A DNA stretch of 64,000 bases, taken from Thraustochytrium sp. TN22 (taxonomy: Eukaryota; Sar; Bigyra; Thraustochytrida; Thraustochytriidae). The notes beneath the pieces are model-generated. The model made no database searches, was not told where the DNA came from, and saw only the letters and a list, made by a program, of their open reading frames with translations. Both the position numbers and the translations under genes were made by a program. Below, piece by piece: positions 37,073-46,936 of this stretch (position 1 is its first letter; each line of letters starts with the position of its first letter). Location: contig JABLUY010000001.1 of the NCBI GenBank assembly GCA_013306675.1, positions 248,001 to 312,000 on the forward strand, written 5' to 3'.

Positions 37073-39784
37073 TCAGGCGTCGCCGGCCTTGGACGCCTTG
37101 TAGAGCTCCGAGATGATGCGCATGGCCTCGGCACGGTCCTGGGTTTTATCGTATACTGCCGTGTACTTTTCTTGTATGAAAGCATGCCAGGCTGTGAGCT
37201 TCTTCTCGACCTTGTTGCCGTCCTCATCAAACTCGCCCACGAAGACCACCTTGCTCGTGGTCTTGCACTTGCTGCAGGTTGCGCCGTTGACGTCGATAGA
37301 CTTGCTGTGCCGCAGCCAGGAAGCCTTGCAGCGCGAGCACTCGTACCGGAAACGCGCATGCACCTGATAGTTATGGCACGTCGTCACCGGGTACTGCTGG
37401 TACACCTTGGAGGCACGCGCGGCCCACCTGCGAAAGTCCTGTCCATGCGCCGGCTTCTGCACGCCGTCCACGATCCAAGTCGCGACGTGGCACAGTTCGT
37501 GCAGGAGCGTCGCATTCAAACGCTTGCCGGAAGTGAGTACCTTGCTGGAGAGCTCGATACGGGCCACGCGCACGCCCTTGTCCCGTTTTGTGTACGTGAA
37601 GCCTGCCGACTTGGTCATGCGCTCGTTCCACTTCACATTCAGGTCCACCGGGATGTGACCGCTGAACACGGTCTCGTTGAACTCTTTCAGAAGCGCCTGC
37701 ACAGCCTTGTCGCGGTTCGCCTTGGTCACCTTTGAGGCATCCTCGACCGGCGTGACGCGCCGCGCCTTGGCCAGGTTTGGGGCGCCGCCATCGTTCTCCT
37801 TATTTTTCCTCCTGCTGACGCCGACGCTGACGCGGCCGGTGCCGGGGAGGGTCGGGCGCTTGCCGACACTCGCCGCGCCCTTGGCGGCAGAGACGTCGAC
37901 GTCCACGTCGATGCACTCCACGACATCACCAACCTCCTCCTGTTGCTCGTCATCGTCATTGTCTGACAAATCGAGATCAATCACCTGGCCGCGCGGCTTG
38001 CGTGTACCCGCAGCTGAGGATGCCGAAGCGACGGACCCGGACGATGAAGAGGAAGAGTGTGCGTCGTTCTCGTAGTCCTCGTCTTCGTCCTCATCATCTC
38101 CCTCCGAGGCGTCGTCGTCGGACGCCATGAAGGAGTCATCCATGTCATACTCGTCAGGGCCCTCGTCCTCGCCCTCCTCGTCCTCGTCGTCCTTGCTGGA
38201 TGCGTACAGGTCCTCGCCCCCGCTCTCCTCCTCATCGTCACTTTGATCGCTGAGAGCGACCGCGGCTTTTGGACTGCTCTCCCTGAGTTGCCGCCTCCGG
38301 CGCTGCAATGGGCCTTTGCCCTGGACAGGCTTTTCCTGCGGCGAAGAAGAGAGCGAGGCGCGCGAGATGGCGGATGTGTCGGCGTGACCCACTGCGCCCT
38401 TGGCCGTATCTAGCAGCTCCTCCTCGTGCTCCTCACCATCATCATCGTCTTCTCCTTCTCCTTCTTCTTCTGAGCTCGAGGAGAGAAAGACAACGCGCCG
38501 TGGCCGCCTTACAGTCGACTTGGGGGGCGGCAACGGGCTGTCCTCGTCGAAGTCAGACGTGATCGCGCTCCGCGCACTCGGTGGGGCGGGCGGCGATGCG
38601 AGCGCCGCGCCAGCGCCAGCGCCAGCGCCAGCGCCAGCGTCGAGCTCGTCTTCCGCCTCATCCGCCGTGGAGGCCACCGCCACCATGTCATCTTCCTCTT
38701 CGTCATCCTCCTCCTTGTCGCTGATTGCGGCTCTTGGAGTCTCGGCGCCGGCCGAGCTGGCGGCGAGACTGGCGATGGAGCGCTGCGCGATGCCCACGGG
38801 CTTGCGCGCCGTGCGCCGCGGGCCCGGCGTTCTGCGCGTGATGATGGGGCTCTCGGCCCAGTCGACGCTGGCTTCAAGGCGGCTCGAGTCCGCCGAGGCT
38901 TCGCCGCCAGGGACAAAGTCGCTGTCACTCTCTTCGCCTTCGTCCTCGTCGCCCTCCTCGTCTTCGGAGTCCGAGAGCAGGGCGATGGGCGCCGCAGTCG
39001 GAGGCGGAGGAGGCGACGAGGCGTCGCACGAAAGGTTCAAACCGCTCGCAAAGCGGTCTGCAAGGTCTTTGCTCGGGGAGGCTCGCGCCGGGGACAGCTG
39101 GATGCTCGCAGCGAAGCGGTCCGCCAGGCCGTCCGTGGCGCTGGCGTTCTCGCCGCCGCCGCCGCCGCCACCGCCGCCACGTGAGGAGGCCGAGGCGTCC
39201 TCACGCGCCGAGTAAAAGGAGTCTGGGGACGCTTGCGCAGATGACTTCGAAGACGAGGAAGACGAGGAGGAGGAGGAGAGGTTGAGCCGGGTGTGGAGCG
39301 CCTCGCACAGCGAGGTGCCAAGGGCGCCGACGTCGGCAACGGGCGGCGAGCCGATGGCGGAGATGTCGCCGAAGCGGGGCGGCGTCTCAGCAGCGCCGGA
39401 GACGGCGGTCGTCGCGCGGCGCACCACCTCGCTGGCCGGCGTGCTGGCGCCGCTCCTGGCGCCGCCGCCGCTGCTGGTGCTCGCCAAGGACCCGACCTCG
39501 ATCCCGCCCGCTCTGGGCGTCTTATCCAGAAACTTGGTGGAAATCTCCGAGAACCCTGACTCCCTGGACGCGTCGGACGCCTCCGACGCGGGCGAGGCCG
39601 GCGCCAGCAGGCTCGCTTCGAGCCCGTCCGCCGCGCTCGTGCGCAGCGGCGCCGCCATGTTGCCCTGGCCTCCCCTGGCGCCGCCGCCGCCGCCGCTGCC
39701 GTGCGCCCTGCGCGCGAGCGAGGCTGTGGCGTCCGCAGCGGCGCGCCCCCGCGACGCCAGCCCGCGCTGCGTCGCGCCAAACAT
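37073..39784 (-). CDS. GCNA: GCNA/ACRC-type acidic protein with SprT-like metalloprotease domain
   Basis: 903 residues from the ATG at 39784; an in-frame ATG at 39658 (MAAPLRTSAADG) is an alternative start. Residues about 1-670 are disordered, Ser- and Asp/Glu-rich. They contain a good SUMO-interacting motif (VIDLDLSDNDDD, about 601) and a second candidate (CIDVDVDVS). The SprT domain (about 690-850) has the zinc-protease motif HELCH (about 761-765), a third ligand candidate in HGQDFRRWA, and a zinc ribbon (CSRCKASW, then CSKCKTT). The end (LTAWHAFIQEKYTAVYDK) looks like the HMG-type tail of GCNA. Known GCNA proteins protect genomes, above all in germ cells, by dealing with DNA-protein crosslinks. 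This is therefore probably a SUMO-guided crosslink repair factor; proteolytic activity is inferred from the motif. Confidence 0.9.
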   Translation of the reverse strand: MFGATQRGLASRGRAAADATASLARRAHGSGGGGGARGGQGNMAAPLRTSAADGLEASLLAPASPASEASDASRESGFSEISTKFLDKTPRAGGIEVGSLASTSSGGGARSGASTPASEVVRRATTAVSGAAETPPRFGDISAIGSPPVADVGALGTSLCEALHTRLNLSSSSSSSSSSKSSAQASPDSFYSAREDASASSRGGGGGGGGGENASATDGLADRFAASIQLSPARASPSKDLADRFASGLNLSCDASSPPPPPTAAPIALLSDSEDEEGDEDEGEESDSDFVPGGEASADSSRLEASVDWAESPIITRRTPGPRRTARKPVGIAQRSIASLAASSAGAETPRAAISDKEEDDEEEDDMVAVASTADEAEDELDAGAGAGAGAGAALASPPAPPSARSAITSDFDEDSPLPPPKSTVRRPRRVVFLSSSSEEEGEGEDDDDGEEHEEELLDTAKGAVGHADTSAISRASLSSSPQEKPVQGKGPLQRRRRQLRESSPKAAVALSDQSDDEEESGGEDLYASSKDDEDEEGEDEGPDEYDMDDSFMASDDDASEGDDEDEDEDYENDAHSSSSSSGSVASASSAAGTRKPRGQVIDLDLSDNDDDEQQEEVGDVVECIDVDVDVSAAKGAASVGKRPTLPGTGRVSVGVSRRKNKENDGGAPNLAKARRVTPVEDASKVTKANRDKAVQALLKEFNETVFSGHIPVDLNVKWNERMTKSAGFTYTKRDKGVRVARIELSSKVLTSGKRLNATLLHELCHVATWIVDGVQKPAHGQDFRRWAARASKVYQQYPVTTCHNYQVHARFRYECSRCKASWLRHSKSIDVNGATCSKCKTTSKVVFVGEFDEDGNKVEKKLTAWHAFIQEKYTAVYDKTQDRAEAMRIISELYKASKAGDA
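38608..38639 (-). repeat. (GCCAGC)n hexanucleotide repeat in GCNA
   Basis: Five copies encode alternating Gly-Ala in the disordered part of GCNA. Confidence 0.92.
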
Positions 39785-40955
39785 GCACCGCGCGCAGCGC
39801 GTTCTGCCGCGCTCCCGCGCTCCCGCGCGCGCGGCGCCTTGATTCGAAAATCATCCTCCTCAGAGAGAGGCCGCTGTCGCACGCCGCGGCGGCGGTTGCG
39901 CGCGGCCCGGGTCCTGTATCAGCAATGCCACCGACCCCGGCGGCCGCGGCGGCGCGCACCGGACCCACCACGCGTGACGAATGCGCGTTGCGATCATGAT
40001 GGACGCATGCATCGCGACGCACCGCAGACGCAGAGGGCCGGGCCCTGCCTCCTGCAGACTCTGGCAGTGCCAGGGCCGCCGCCTGGCCGCCCGTGACCGC
40101 TTCGCTTCAAGTTGGCTGGCAGAACTCGGACCTCTGCTCTCCTCTGTGTCAGGTCCGACTCAGCCTCCCTCGGGGCGAAGCCCGGCGAACTACGAGGCTC
40201 GATGCCTCGCCTCTCGCCTCGCTTGTTTGGACGCACGTCTGGCTGGCAGCCTGCCTGCCTGGCTGGCGTACAGTCGGTAGCCAGTCGCCAGAGGTGATGC
40301 TTCGAGCTCCACGTGAAGTTGAGGGCCTGATGACGGCCTGACGGTGAGCCAGGAAACCAACTGGAGAGCGCGGCGGCGAACCACGACAGCCAGCCTGACG
40401 GACAGCCTGAGCGAGCTGCCGGCTGCCACTCGCAGACTCGGACCGTGACTGAGATGACTGACATCACGATGAGTCACTGCTGTCAGTCTGAGCTGGTTCT
40501 GGGCGGTCCAAGGCATAACGCACTTCATATGAAGGGCCACGGCTCGCGCTTCGGGCCCGCTGCCCGCGCCCGTCGCGCCGGCCGCGCGCTCCGGGGCATG
40601 CAGAACCGGCCGCGCAGGCCTCGCAGGCCGCGCCGCGCAGCGCCGCGCCGCGCCGCGCAGCGCGCCGCCGCGCAGCGAGCCGCCCGGCCCGGCCCGGCCC
40701 GGCCGCCCGCCGCGGGATCGGGTCGAGTCGAGTCGAGTGTCGAGTGTCGAGGCGCGAGGCGAGGCCAGGCGAGCGCCGCGCGAGGAGAGCGAGGGCGAGC
40801 GAGAGGCGCGAGGCGCCGCGAGAGCAGAGAGCGGGCGGGCGGAGAGCGGGCGCGCGCGGAGCCGGCCGCGGAGGCGGTGCTGCTGCCGGGGGAGCTGACG
40901 ACTCTCTGGCGGCGGCGCAGAGGAGGAGGGTCCTTCGCTCGACGCGCGGGAGATC
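39785..40955. other. Intergenic region between divergent GCNA and Ras genes
   Basis: About 1.2 kb. The part before 40560 is of mixed composition with CTGCCTGG-type repeats near 40250. From there to the Ras ATG it is strongly GC-rich with GCGCCGCGC and GAGTC/CGAG repeats, probably 5' UTR. No gene or RNA was recognised. Confidence 0.55.
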
Positions 40956-41816
40956 ATGGCGCTCGGCATGGGCGACGCGGATAACTTCCGCGTGTACGTG
41001 CGGCGCAACAAGGAAGCGGACGCGAACAGCCTGCGGGCGTATGTGGAGGTGAACCCGCGCATGAGCTTCAAGAAGTTCCTCAAGGCGGGCGGCAAGAAGC
41101 TGGGCATCCGCGCGACGAGGTGCTTCTTGCCGACGGCGGGCGGCGGCTTCCAGGAGATCACCTTCATCGACGAGATGCGCAAGGACGGCGAGGTGGTTCT
41201 CTCGGAGGGCGATGCATTCTACGGCGACCGCAGCGCCGGCGCGCAGGGCCAGGAAGTCTTTGTGTCGGTGCTGGGCGCCGGCGGCGTGGGCAAGAGTGCG
41301 CTCACGCTGCGATTCGTGCGGGACTTTTTTGTGCAGGACTGGGATCCAACGATCGAGGACGCGTACAGGAAGACGGCCGAGGTGGACGGCAAGGCCTGCA
41401 CGCTGTCGGTGCTAGACACGGCGGGCCAAGAGGACTTTGAGTCGCTGCGGTCCCAATGGATGATGGACAAGGACGGCTACGTCTTCGTGTACAGCGTCAA
41501 CAAGAAGCAAACCTTGGACGAGCTGGACCCCTTCTTCACCCTCTACAAGCACATCAACGGCGATAGCGAGTTCCGCGTGCCCATCATCCTGGTGGCCAAC
41601 AAGAAGGACATCACGGACCTGGATCCCAAGAAGCGCGAGGTGAGCCTGCAGGAGGGCCGCAGGAAGGCTGCCGAATACGGTGCCGTGCACATTGAGACCT
41701 CGGCGGCCACGGGCGAGCGCGTCGCCGAGGTCTTCGAGCGCCTCATTCAAGAGGTGCGCAAACGCAAAGCGCCGTCCAAGCCTTCTGGGCTCGGCTCCAA
41801 GTGCGCTATTCTGTAA
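40956..41816 (+). CDS. Ras-family GTPase with N-terminal ubiquitin-like (doublecortin/KHA-like) domain and CAAX end
   Basis: 286 residues, about 100 longer than a normal Ras. Residues about 10-90 (FRVYVRRNKEADANSLRAYV, then MSFKKFLKAGGKKLGI, FIDEMRKDGEVVLSEGDAFY) have the pattern of a beta-grasp domain resembling doublecortin or KHA folds. The G domain starts near 98: G1 GAGGVGKSAL, G2 DPTIEDAYRK with the switch Thr, G3 DTAGQED with the catalytic Gln, G4 NKKD, G5 ETSA. The C-terminus KRKAPSKPSGLGSKCAIL is a polybasic-linker CAAX box ending in Leu, which favours geranylgeranylation. It should therefore be a membrane-bound, GTP-switching signalling protein. The ATG has GATCATGG context. The N-terminal module is an unusual fusion; its partner is unknown. 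Confidence 0.92.
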   Translation: MALGMGDADNFRVYVRRNKEADANSLRAYVEVNPRMSFKKFLKAGGKKLGIRATRCFLPTAGGGFQEITFIDEMRKDGEVVLSEGDAFYGDRSAGAQGQEVFVSVLGAGGVGKSALTLRFVRDFFVQDWDPTIEDAYRKTAEVDGKACTLSVLDTAGQEDFESLRSQWMMDKDGYVFVYSVNKKQTLDELDPFFTLYKHINGDSEFRVPIILVANKKDITDLDPKKREVSLQEGRRKAAEYGAVHIETSAATGERVAEVFERLIQEVRKRKAPSKPSGLGSKCAIL

Positions 41817-42104
41817 AACCTTGACGGCCAAGCAAGCCCCCAACTCTTATAAAGAGATGAAAAGAGCGAATGAACCAGCTACATGGGCGAGAGGAAAGGA
41901 CATGATGGACTTTGCGATGCGCGACACAATGCGTCGTGCAAGGCGCGATGCCTTGCGCGATGCCTTGCGCAACGGGGTGCAAAGCAAAGCTTCAGGGCGC
42001 TTGTAACAGCAGTTCGATCTTCTTAGGATACGGCAACGAGCGCGAGTGAATGCGCGCCGTGCTTCAGCCCCAAACCCCGAACCCACACAACTGCGGGCCA
42101 ACGC
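41817..42104. other. Short convergent gap between Ras and SCYL genes
   Basis: 288 bp between two stop codons. It contains two direct copies of GCGATGCCTT (about 41944-41965) and otherwise nothing recognisable. Confidence 0.6.
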
Positions 42105-44802
42105 TCACCAATTATCCCAGTCGTCGTCGCCACCGCCAGAAGCCTTCTTAGCTGGTGCCGCGGCGGCGGCGGGCTTGGCCTTGGCCTTGCGCTGCGCGAT
42201 GCGCTGGCGAGCCTCCTCGCGTTTACGCGCGCGCTCCTCGGCGGATGTCTTGCTGGTGCTGGCGCTACTTCCTGCTGCAGTGCTCGGGCTCGGCGAACGG
42301 GACTTGGGCGCAGCCGAGCCACTGCTGGCGCCCGCAGTGAGACCCAGCTTGCGCGCTGAAGCCGTCGTGGACGGCCGCGGGGCCGGCATGAGGTCGTCAA
42401 AGAAGGGGTCCTGGGCAGCCGACGGCGGCGGAGTCGCATGCTTGGCGGGGCGCGCCGCGCCAGCGCTGCTGCTGCTTCCTGCACCGAAATCCTCTGCGTC
42501 CGTGTCGAGATCATTGTCATCGTCGCCCCAACCGCCGCCGCCGCCGCCGCCGCCGCCCATCGCTGCGGCGGCGCCGTCATCGTCGCCGCCGAAAAGGTCG
42601 TCGTCATCGTCGTCACCGTCTCCGTCGCCGCCCCAGCCGCCGCCACCAGCGCCCGTCGAGCCCAGTGCAGGAGCGGCGAACTTGGAGGAGCGGATCGCGA
42701 GGCCACCGCCGGGCGCCGCGCCCTTTCGCGAGAGCTCCGAAGACGCGTCCGTCGGCGTGGCCGTGCTGCTGGCGCCCACCGAGCCGGCATCGGACGCCGC
42801 ACCAGACGCCGCGCCGGCCTGCGGCGCACTCGCTGCACTGTTCATCGACCCGCTGGTCCACGTGCGCGAGAGCGAGCCGACGGCCCACCCGGCGGCCTGC
42901 GAGAAGTAACCAGCCGCGTCATTGACTCCGCCCGCGCCAGCGCCGGCGCCGTTCGTGCCGCCGACGCCGACGCCGACGCCGCCGGCGCCGCCCGAGACGG
43001 ACGAGCCGCCAGCCTTGGCGGCCGGAGCCGGCACGGCAGGCACAGCGCCACCGGCGCCGCCGCCCTGGCGCGCCAGGGCCTCATTCCTGCGCTGCTCCTC
43101 TGCCTCGCGACGTTGGTCCTCGGCGCGCTTGACGGAGATCTCCTTGAGCTCGCGTACGCACTTCTCCACGATCTCGAAGGCCATCTCGCGCACGTCAGGC
43201 GAGGGATCAATGAGCGCGTAGGCCAGCGATGGGATGACCTTGCCGGCAAGCGACTGCGCGTCGCCCTCAACGTAGACCAGGCCGGCCTTGAGCCCGCGCA
43301 TGCCAGCGAGACGCGCTGGCACGAAGGGGTCGCGCGCGGCCTGCGGAAAGGACGACAAAATGACCTTCTTGCGTGTCTCGTCGTTGAAGTGCGTGAGCAG
43401 CTTGCCCAGGCAGATGAGCGCGTTGGTTCGAATGGCGGGCTCCTTATCCTGCAGGGCCTGCACCATGTGACGGAGCAGTGTCTCGTTGAGCGTCTTGGGC
43501 GAAAGGTGTGGCGCAAGCGAGGCGACACACTTGATGGTGAGCTCGCGCAGCTGCGGCGCTGCGTCGCGGAAGCCGGAGCTCACCTGCGGGAAGATCTGGT
43601 CATTGATGATCTTGTCGTCCATGAACTTGACGAAGCCAGCCAGCTTCTGCAGCAGCGCGGCGCGCAGCGCGCGGTCCTTGGACGCGAAGAGGTCCACCAA
43701 TATGGGCACGACCATGCGCTTGGCGTCCTCCTCGTTGTCCAGCATGGCGGCGATCTGGAGGAAGGGCGTCAGCAGCATAGTTGCGAGCGGGCTCAGGCGC
43801 ACGGCAGCGGCGCCGGCGCCGGCGCTGGCGCCGCCCGGCGCGCCAGGCGGCGGTGCGCCGGGCGCGCCAGGGTCCGCGTAGCGGAAGGCGCGCTCGAGCG
43901 CCGGGAGGATCTTGTAGCAAACGACGCTTCGCGGGAACTTGGGCAACAGCGTCGGTAGCTGCTGCACGAAGGGCGCCCGCTCCGCATCGGTCTTGAGCTG
44001 CAACTCCTCGAGGAAGGAGAGCGTGGAGAAGAGTTCCGTGCGGAAGAAGACCTTGGCCAGTCCCGGATGGCGAAGCATCTTCTTGCAGGCCGGGCGGTCC
44101 CCGGGTGACTCGGCCGTCATGAGTTTGTACGCCTTGTGCAGCGGCGCTGGCAGCTTGGCAAGGTCGTCGAAATCGCGTGGATCCCGTACTGGTCCGCTGA
44201 AGCACTCGAAGAGAACGCGGCCCAGCGCAAAGACGTCGACCGGACTGGGACCGGACGCGGAGGAGTTCATCAGGTCCCAACGGTTTGAGAGGCGCTCGGG
44301 CGGCTTGTACTTGCTGTCGAGAATACCCGGATTCTCGCGAAACAGCCTGTCCGGGCCGCTCGGGTCCATTTCGCCCACCACGAAGAAGCCGGCCAGCTTC
44401 CAGTCGCCGCCACGTGTCACGAGAATACTCTCGGGCGACACGTTGCCGTGGCAGAGCTTGCAGTCCTCATTCAAGAACCCAAGCGCCTGCATCACGGCGT
44501 GCAGGCCCCAGCCCACCGCCATGCGCTTCTTCTCCGAGCCGGCCTCGCCGCCGCCCACTTCGGCATCCAGCCTGCGCAGCCAGGCGTCCAGCGTCTCCAC
44601 GGCGTCCGTCACGATGAACATCTCCGCCTCCGAGTCCAGGCCGTCGCGGTACGCCAGCACGTTCGGGTGCCGCAGCGTCTTGCTGCGCTTGAAGAAGTTC
44701 TCTGCCAGCTCCAGCTCGCGCGGGCTCGCGCCCTTCTTGTCGAACTTGAGCACGCTCACCGGCTCGCCCGACTTCTTCTTGCGCCCATCGTGCAGCGCCC
44801 AC

Positions 44803-44846
<44 letters not shown>

Positions 44847-44903
44847 CAGCGCGCAAACCCGCTCGCCCACGTCGTACGGCAGCGCCGAGCTCTTGTTGCC
44901 CAT
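42105..44903 (-). CDS. SCY1-like pseudokinase with HEAT repeats, N-myristoylation signal and acidic Trp tail
   Basis: The open frame reaches 44996, but that codon is GTG. The ATG at 44903 gives 932 residues starting MGNKSSALPYDVGERV. This fits an N-myristoylation signal and recalls SCYL3/PACE-1 (MGSENSAL). The kinase-like domain is degenerate: VSVLKF at the Lys strand, HGNVSPESI instead of the HRD loop, and LAGFF instead of DFG, so it is a pseudokinase. HEAT repeats follow (about 320-610; for example VQALQDKEPAIRTNALICLG). The C-terminal third is low-complexity, with an acidic/Trp block (GGGWGDDDNDLD), a charged helix (EERARKREEARQRIAQRKA) and the very end GGGDDDWDNW. SCYL proteins act in Golgi-ER COPI traffic and tRNA export. 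The terminal W-x-x-W acidic motif could bind the delta-COP MHD; this is inferred. Confidence 0.9.
44803..44841 (-). repeat. (CCG)n repeat encoding poly-Gly in the SCYL pseudokinase
   Basis: Some dozen Gly codons sit near residue 25, between the N-terminal signal and the kinase-like fold. Confidence 0.95.
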
Positions 44904-45637
44904 GGCCGCCCCGCCGTTGTTGCCTTTTTGCCCGTCGCCAAGCGAGCTCCAGAAAGAGAGAGCGAGAGGGCGAACGAAGCCTGACGAGGCCAGCACTCGG
45001 ACTGCACAGCTAGCTACACGTCATCGTCGCAGTGCGGCGCTTGCTGCCGAATGGAGGACCAGAAGGGGGGCCAAGGCAAAGGTGCAGCCAGCAGATTGAC
45101 ATTCACCCAAAGCGCCCTGGCCGGCATTTGGTCGCAGAGGCAGGATTGACGCGGCGGCGAGTGGCACGAATACGACCCCAAGAGTCAAGGCTGCGTGCGG
45201 TACAATCGTTCCCTGGTGGTAAGGTACCCTACCACCACTGTACTCCTAGTACAGGTGACAACACCAGCCAGGCGGCCAGGCAGTACGCATTTGTAGCTGA
45301 GGGATGGATTGCATGGAGAAGAACGTCCGAACGCAAATGTGGAGAGTGCCATGAGCGTTTTGATGAAATTAACTCGAAGCCGCCTCTCGGCTGCCTTTTC
45401 TCGACGCGTGAACACTCTCACCTTGGCCGGCCATGCGTTTCTTCAAGGTTCACCCACGCCACTATCAAGGCGACGTCCTGCAAGTGGTAGTCGTCCTTGC
45501 TCGCCGTTCCGCAGATGGGCGGCGAGCGCGCTGCGCTTATGCCGCCGGTGACGACGACTCGGACGGGCTGCGCCACACCACTGGCACTTCACGGTCAGTG
45601 GCAAAGCAAAAAGCGCCACGGACTCGGAGCGAGGAGG
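44904..45637. other. Intergenic region between divergent SCYL and TRIP4-like genes
   Basis: About 735 bp. Two further in-frame ATGs (45515 and 45539) precede the chosen TRIP4 start and could extend that protein by up to 41 residues. Nothing else is recognisable. Confidence 0.5.
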
Positions 45638-46567
45638 ATGCAGGACGAGGCGCGCGCGAGGGAAGGCCTCCGGGACTTTCTGGGGCTGGACGAGGAGCAG
45701 CTGGACGGCCTTGTGCAGCACCTGCGCACGCAGTCTGCAGCAGAGGTGCGGGCGAGCTTGGGCGGCTTGCTGCCGGACACGCCGCCCATCCGCAGCTTCA
45801 TCGCGCAGGTGCTGGGCGAGCGCGCGTCCAAGGGCGGCAGCGGCGGCAGCAGCGGTGCTGAGGCCAAGGGCTCCAAGAAGAAGGCGGCCAAGGCCGATGG
45901 CGCCGCAGCCGCAACGGGCGGCAAGAAGGCCAAGGAGCGCAAGAGCGCCAAGGGCAACACCAAGCGCGACGCAAAGGGCGCCGGCAAATCGGTGACGCCT
46001 CCTCCACCTCCGCCTGAGCGGTCAGCGGCCGAGCAGGAGGCTTTTGAGAAGAAGCGGCGCAACCGCCGCATCATCACGGGCAACGAGGAGGCCAAGCGTG
46101 ACGTGCCGGTGCAAAACTGCCTCGAGTGCGGCATGATCTACTACAGCGACCAGTACGCGAAGATGTCGCGCTGCGTGTACTGTGACGACCCGCTGGGCAA
46201 GGGCCAGGTGAAACGGACCAAGGAGCGCCAGGCCGAGCAAGACGAGGCGTTCTCCAGGGCGGTGGCGCACCGCGACAAGCTCCTGGACTTTGACCAGACG
46301 TCGGCCGCGCGCACCAAGGTTCTCGACGACCAGGCCGACTACTTTGAGATGGACCTCGATTTGGTTGACTCACGCTGGGCCACGGACACAGAAAAGGCAG
46401 AGATGAAGGCCAAGCTGCAGGCGCGCCGTGACGCCGAGGAAGAGGCCGCCCGAAAGGTTGTTCTCACGTTCGACCTTGCCGGTCGCCGCATCATCCAGGA
46501 CTCTTCGCTGCGCGGCACCGCTGCGGGCGCGGTCTACGACTCGATCACCGCGCAACTCAAGAAGTGA
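45638..46567 (+). CDS. TRIP4: TRIP4/ASC-1-like zinc-finger protein (no ASCH domain)
   Basis: Chosen start ATG 45638 (MQDEARAREGLRDFLGL) gives 309 residues; ATG 45515 in the same frame would give 350. The N-terminal helices (DEEQLDGLVQHLRTQSAAEV) match the opening of activating signal cointegrator 1. A Lys/Ala-rich linker follows, then the C2HC5 zinc finger (QNCLECGMIYYSDQ, then MSRCVYCDDPLGKGQ). The family block RTKVLDDQADYFEMDLDLVD and LTFDLAGRRIIQD ends the conserved part. Human TRIP4 continues with an ASCH RNA-binding domain; here the protein stops before it. TRIP4 belongs to the ASC-1 complex (with ASCC1-3), which handles collided ribosomes and alkylation repair. A truncated, zinc-finger-only form may serve only the complex-binding role. 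Copies of its 3' end follow downstream. Confidence 0.88.
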   Translation: MQDEARAREGLRDFLGLDEEQLDGLVQHLRTQSAAEVRASLGGLLPDTPPIRSFIAQVLGERASKGGSGGSSGAEAKGSKKKAAKADGAAAATGGKKAKERKSAKGNTKRDAKGAGKSVTPPPPPPERSAAEQEAFEKKRRNRRIITGNEEAKRDVPVQNCLECGMIYYSDQYAKMSRCVYCDDPLGKGQVKRTKERQAEQDEAFSRAVAHRDKLLDFDQTSAARTKVLDDQADYFEMDLDLVDSRWATDTEKAEMKAKLQARRDAEEEAARKVVLTFDLAGRRIIQDSSLRGTAAGAVYDSITAQLKK

Positions 46568-46936
46568 CGTGGCGTCAAGTGAAGCGTCTCAAGCGACGTC
46601 CAGTGAGTCTTCGCAGGTGACGCCAAGCGAGTCCTCGCAAGAGACAAACGCTTCTCTTTACGGCCGCCCAGTCTACGACTCCATGGATCGCCGCCCAACG
46701 CAAGAAGTGACGTGGCGCCAAGTGAAGCGTCTCAAGCGACGTCCAGTGAGTCTTCGCAAGTGATGCCACGAGAGTCCTCGCAAGAGTTGTCAGGTTGAGT
46801 CGTTGCTTCGCTTCTCTTCAAGGGCGCCCAATCTACGACTCCATGGATCGCCGCCCAACGCAAGAAGCGAAGTGACGTCAGGTGAGTCGTTGCTTCGCTT
46901 CTCTCCACGACCGCCCTGTCTACGACTCGATCGTGA
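46533..46936 (+). repeat. Degenerate tandem duplication of the TRIP4 gene 3' end
   Basis: The segment beginning TCTACGACTC at 46533, which includes the last codons, the stop and about 100 bp of 3' flank, recurs at 46672, 46832 and, in part, at 46920. Unit lengths are about 139, 160 and 88 bp. Units 1 and 2 share long near-identical stretches around CAAGAAGTGACGTGGCG and AAGTGAAGCGTCTCAAGCGA. Later units are shorter and more diverged, which suggests successive unequal duplications. Within each unit, a smaller motif (GAGTCCTCGCAAGAG and GAGTCTTCGCA) also repeats. Confidence 0.9.

Noticed and set aside
42438-43958. A 506-codon plus-strand frame opposite the SCYL HEAT repeats
   Set aside because: Antisense of a well-supported gene, with no recognisable domain.
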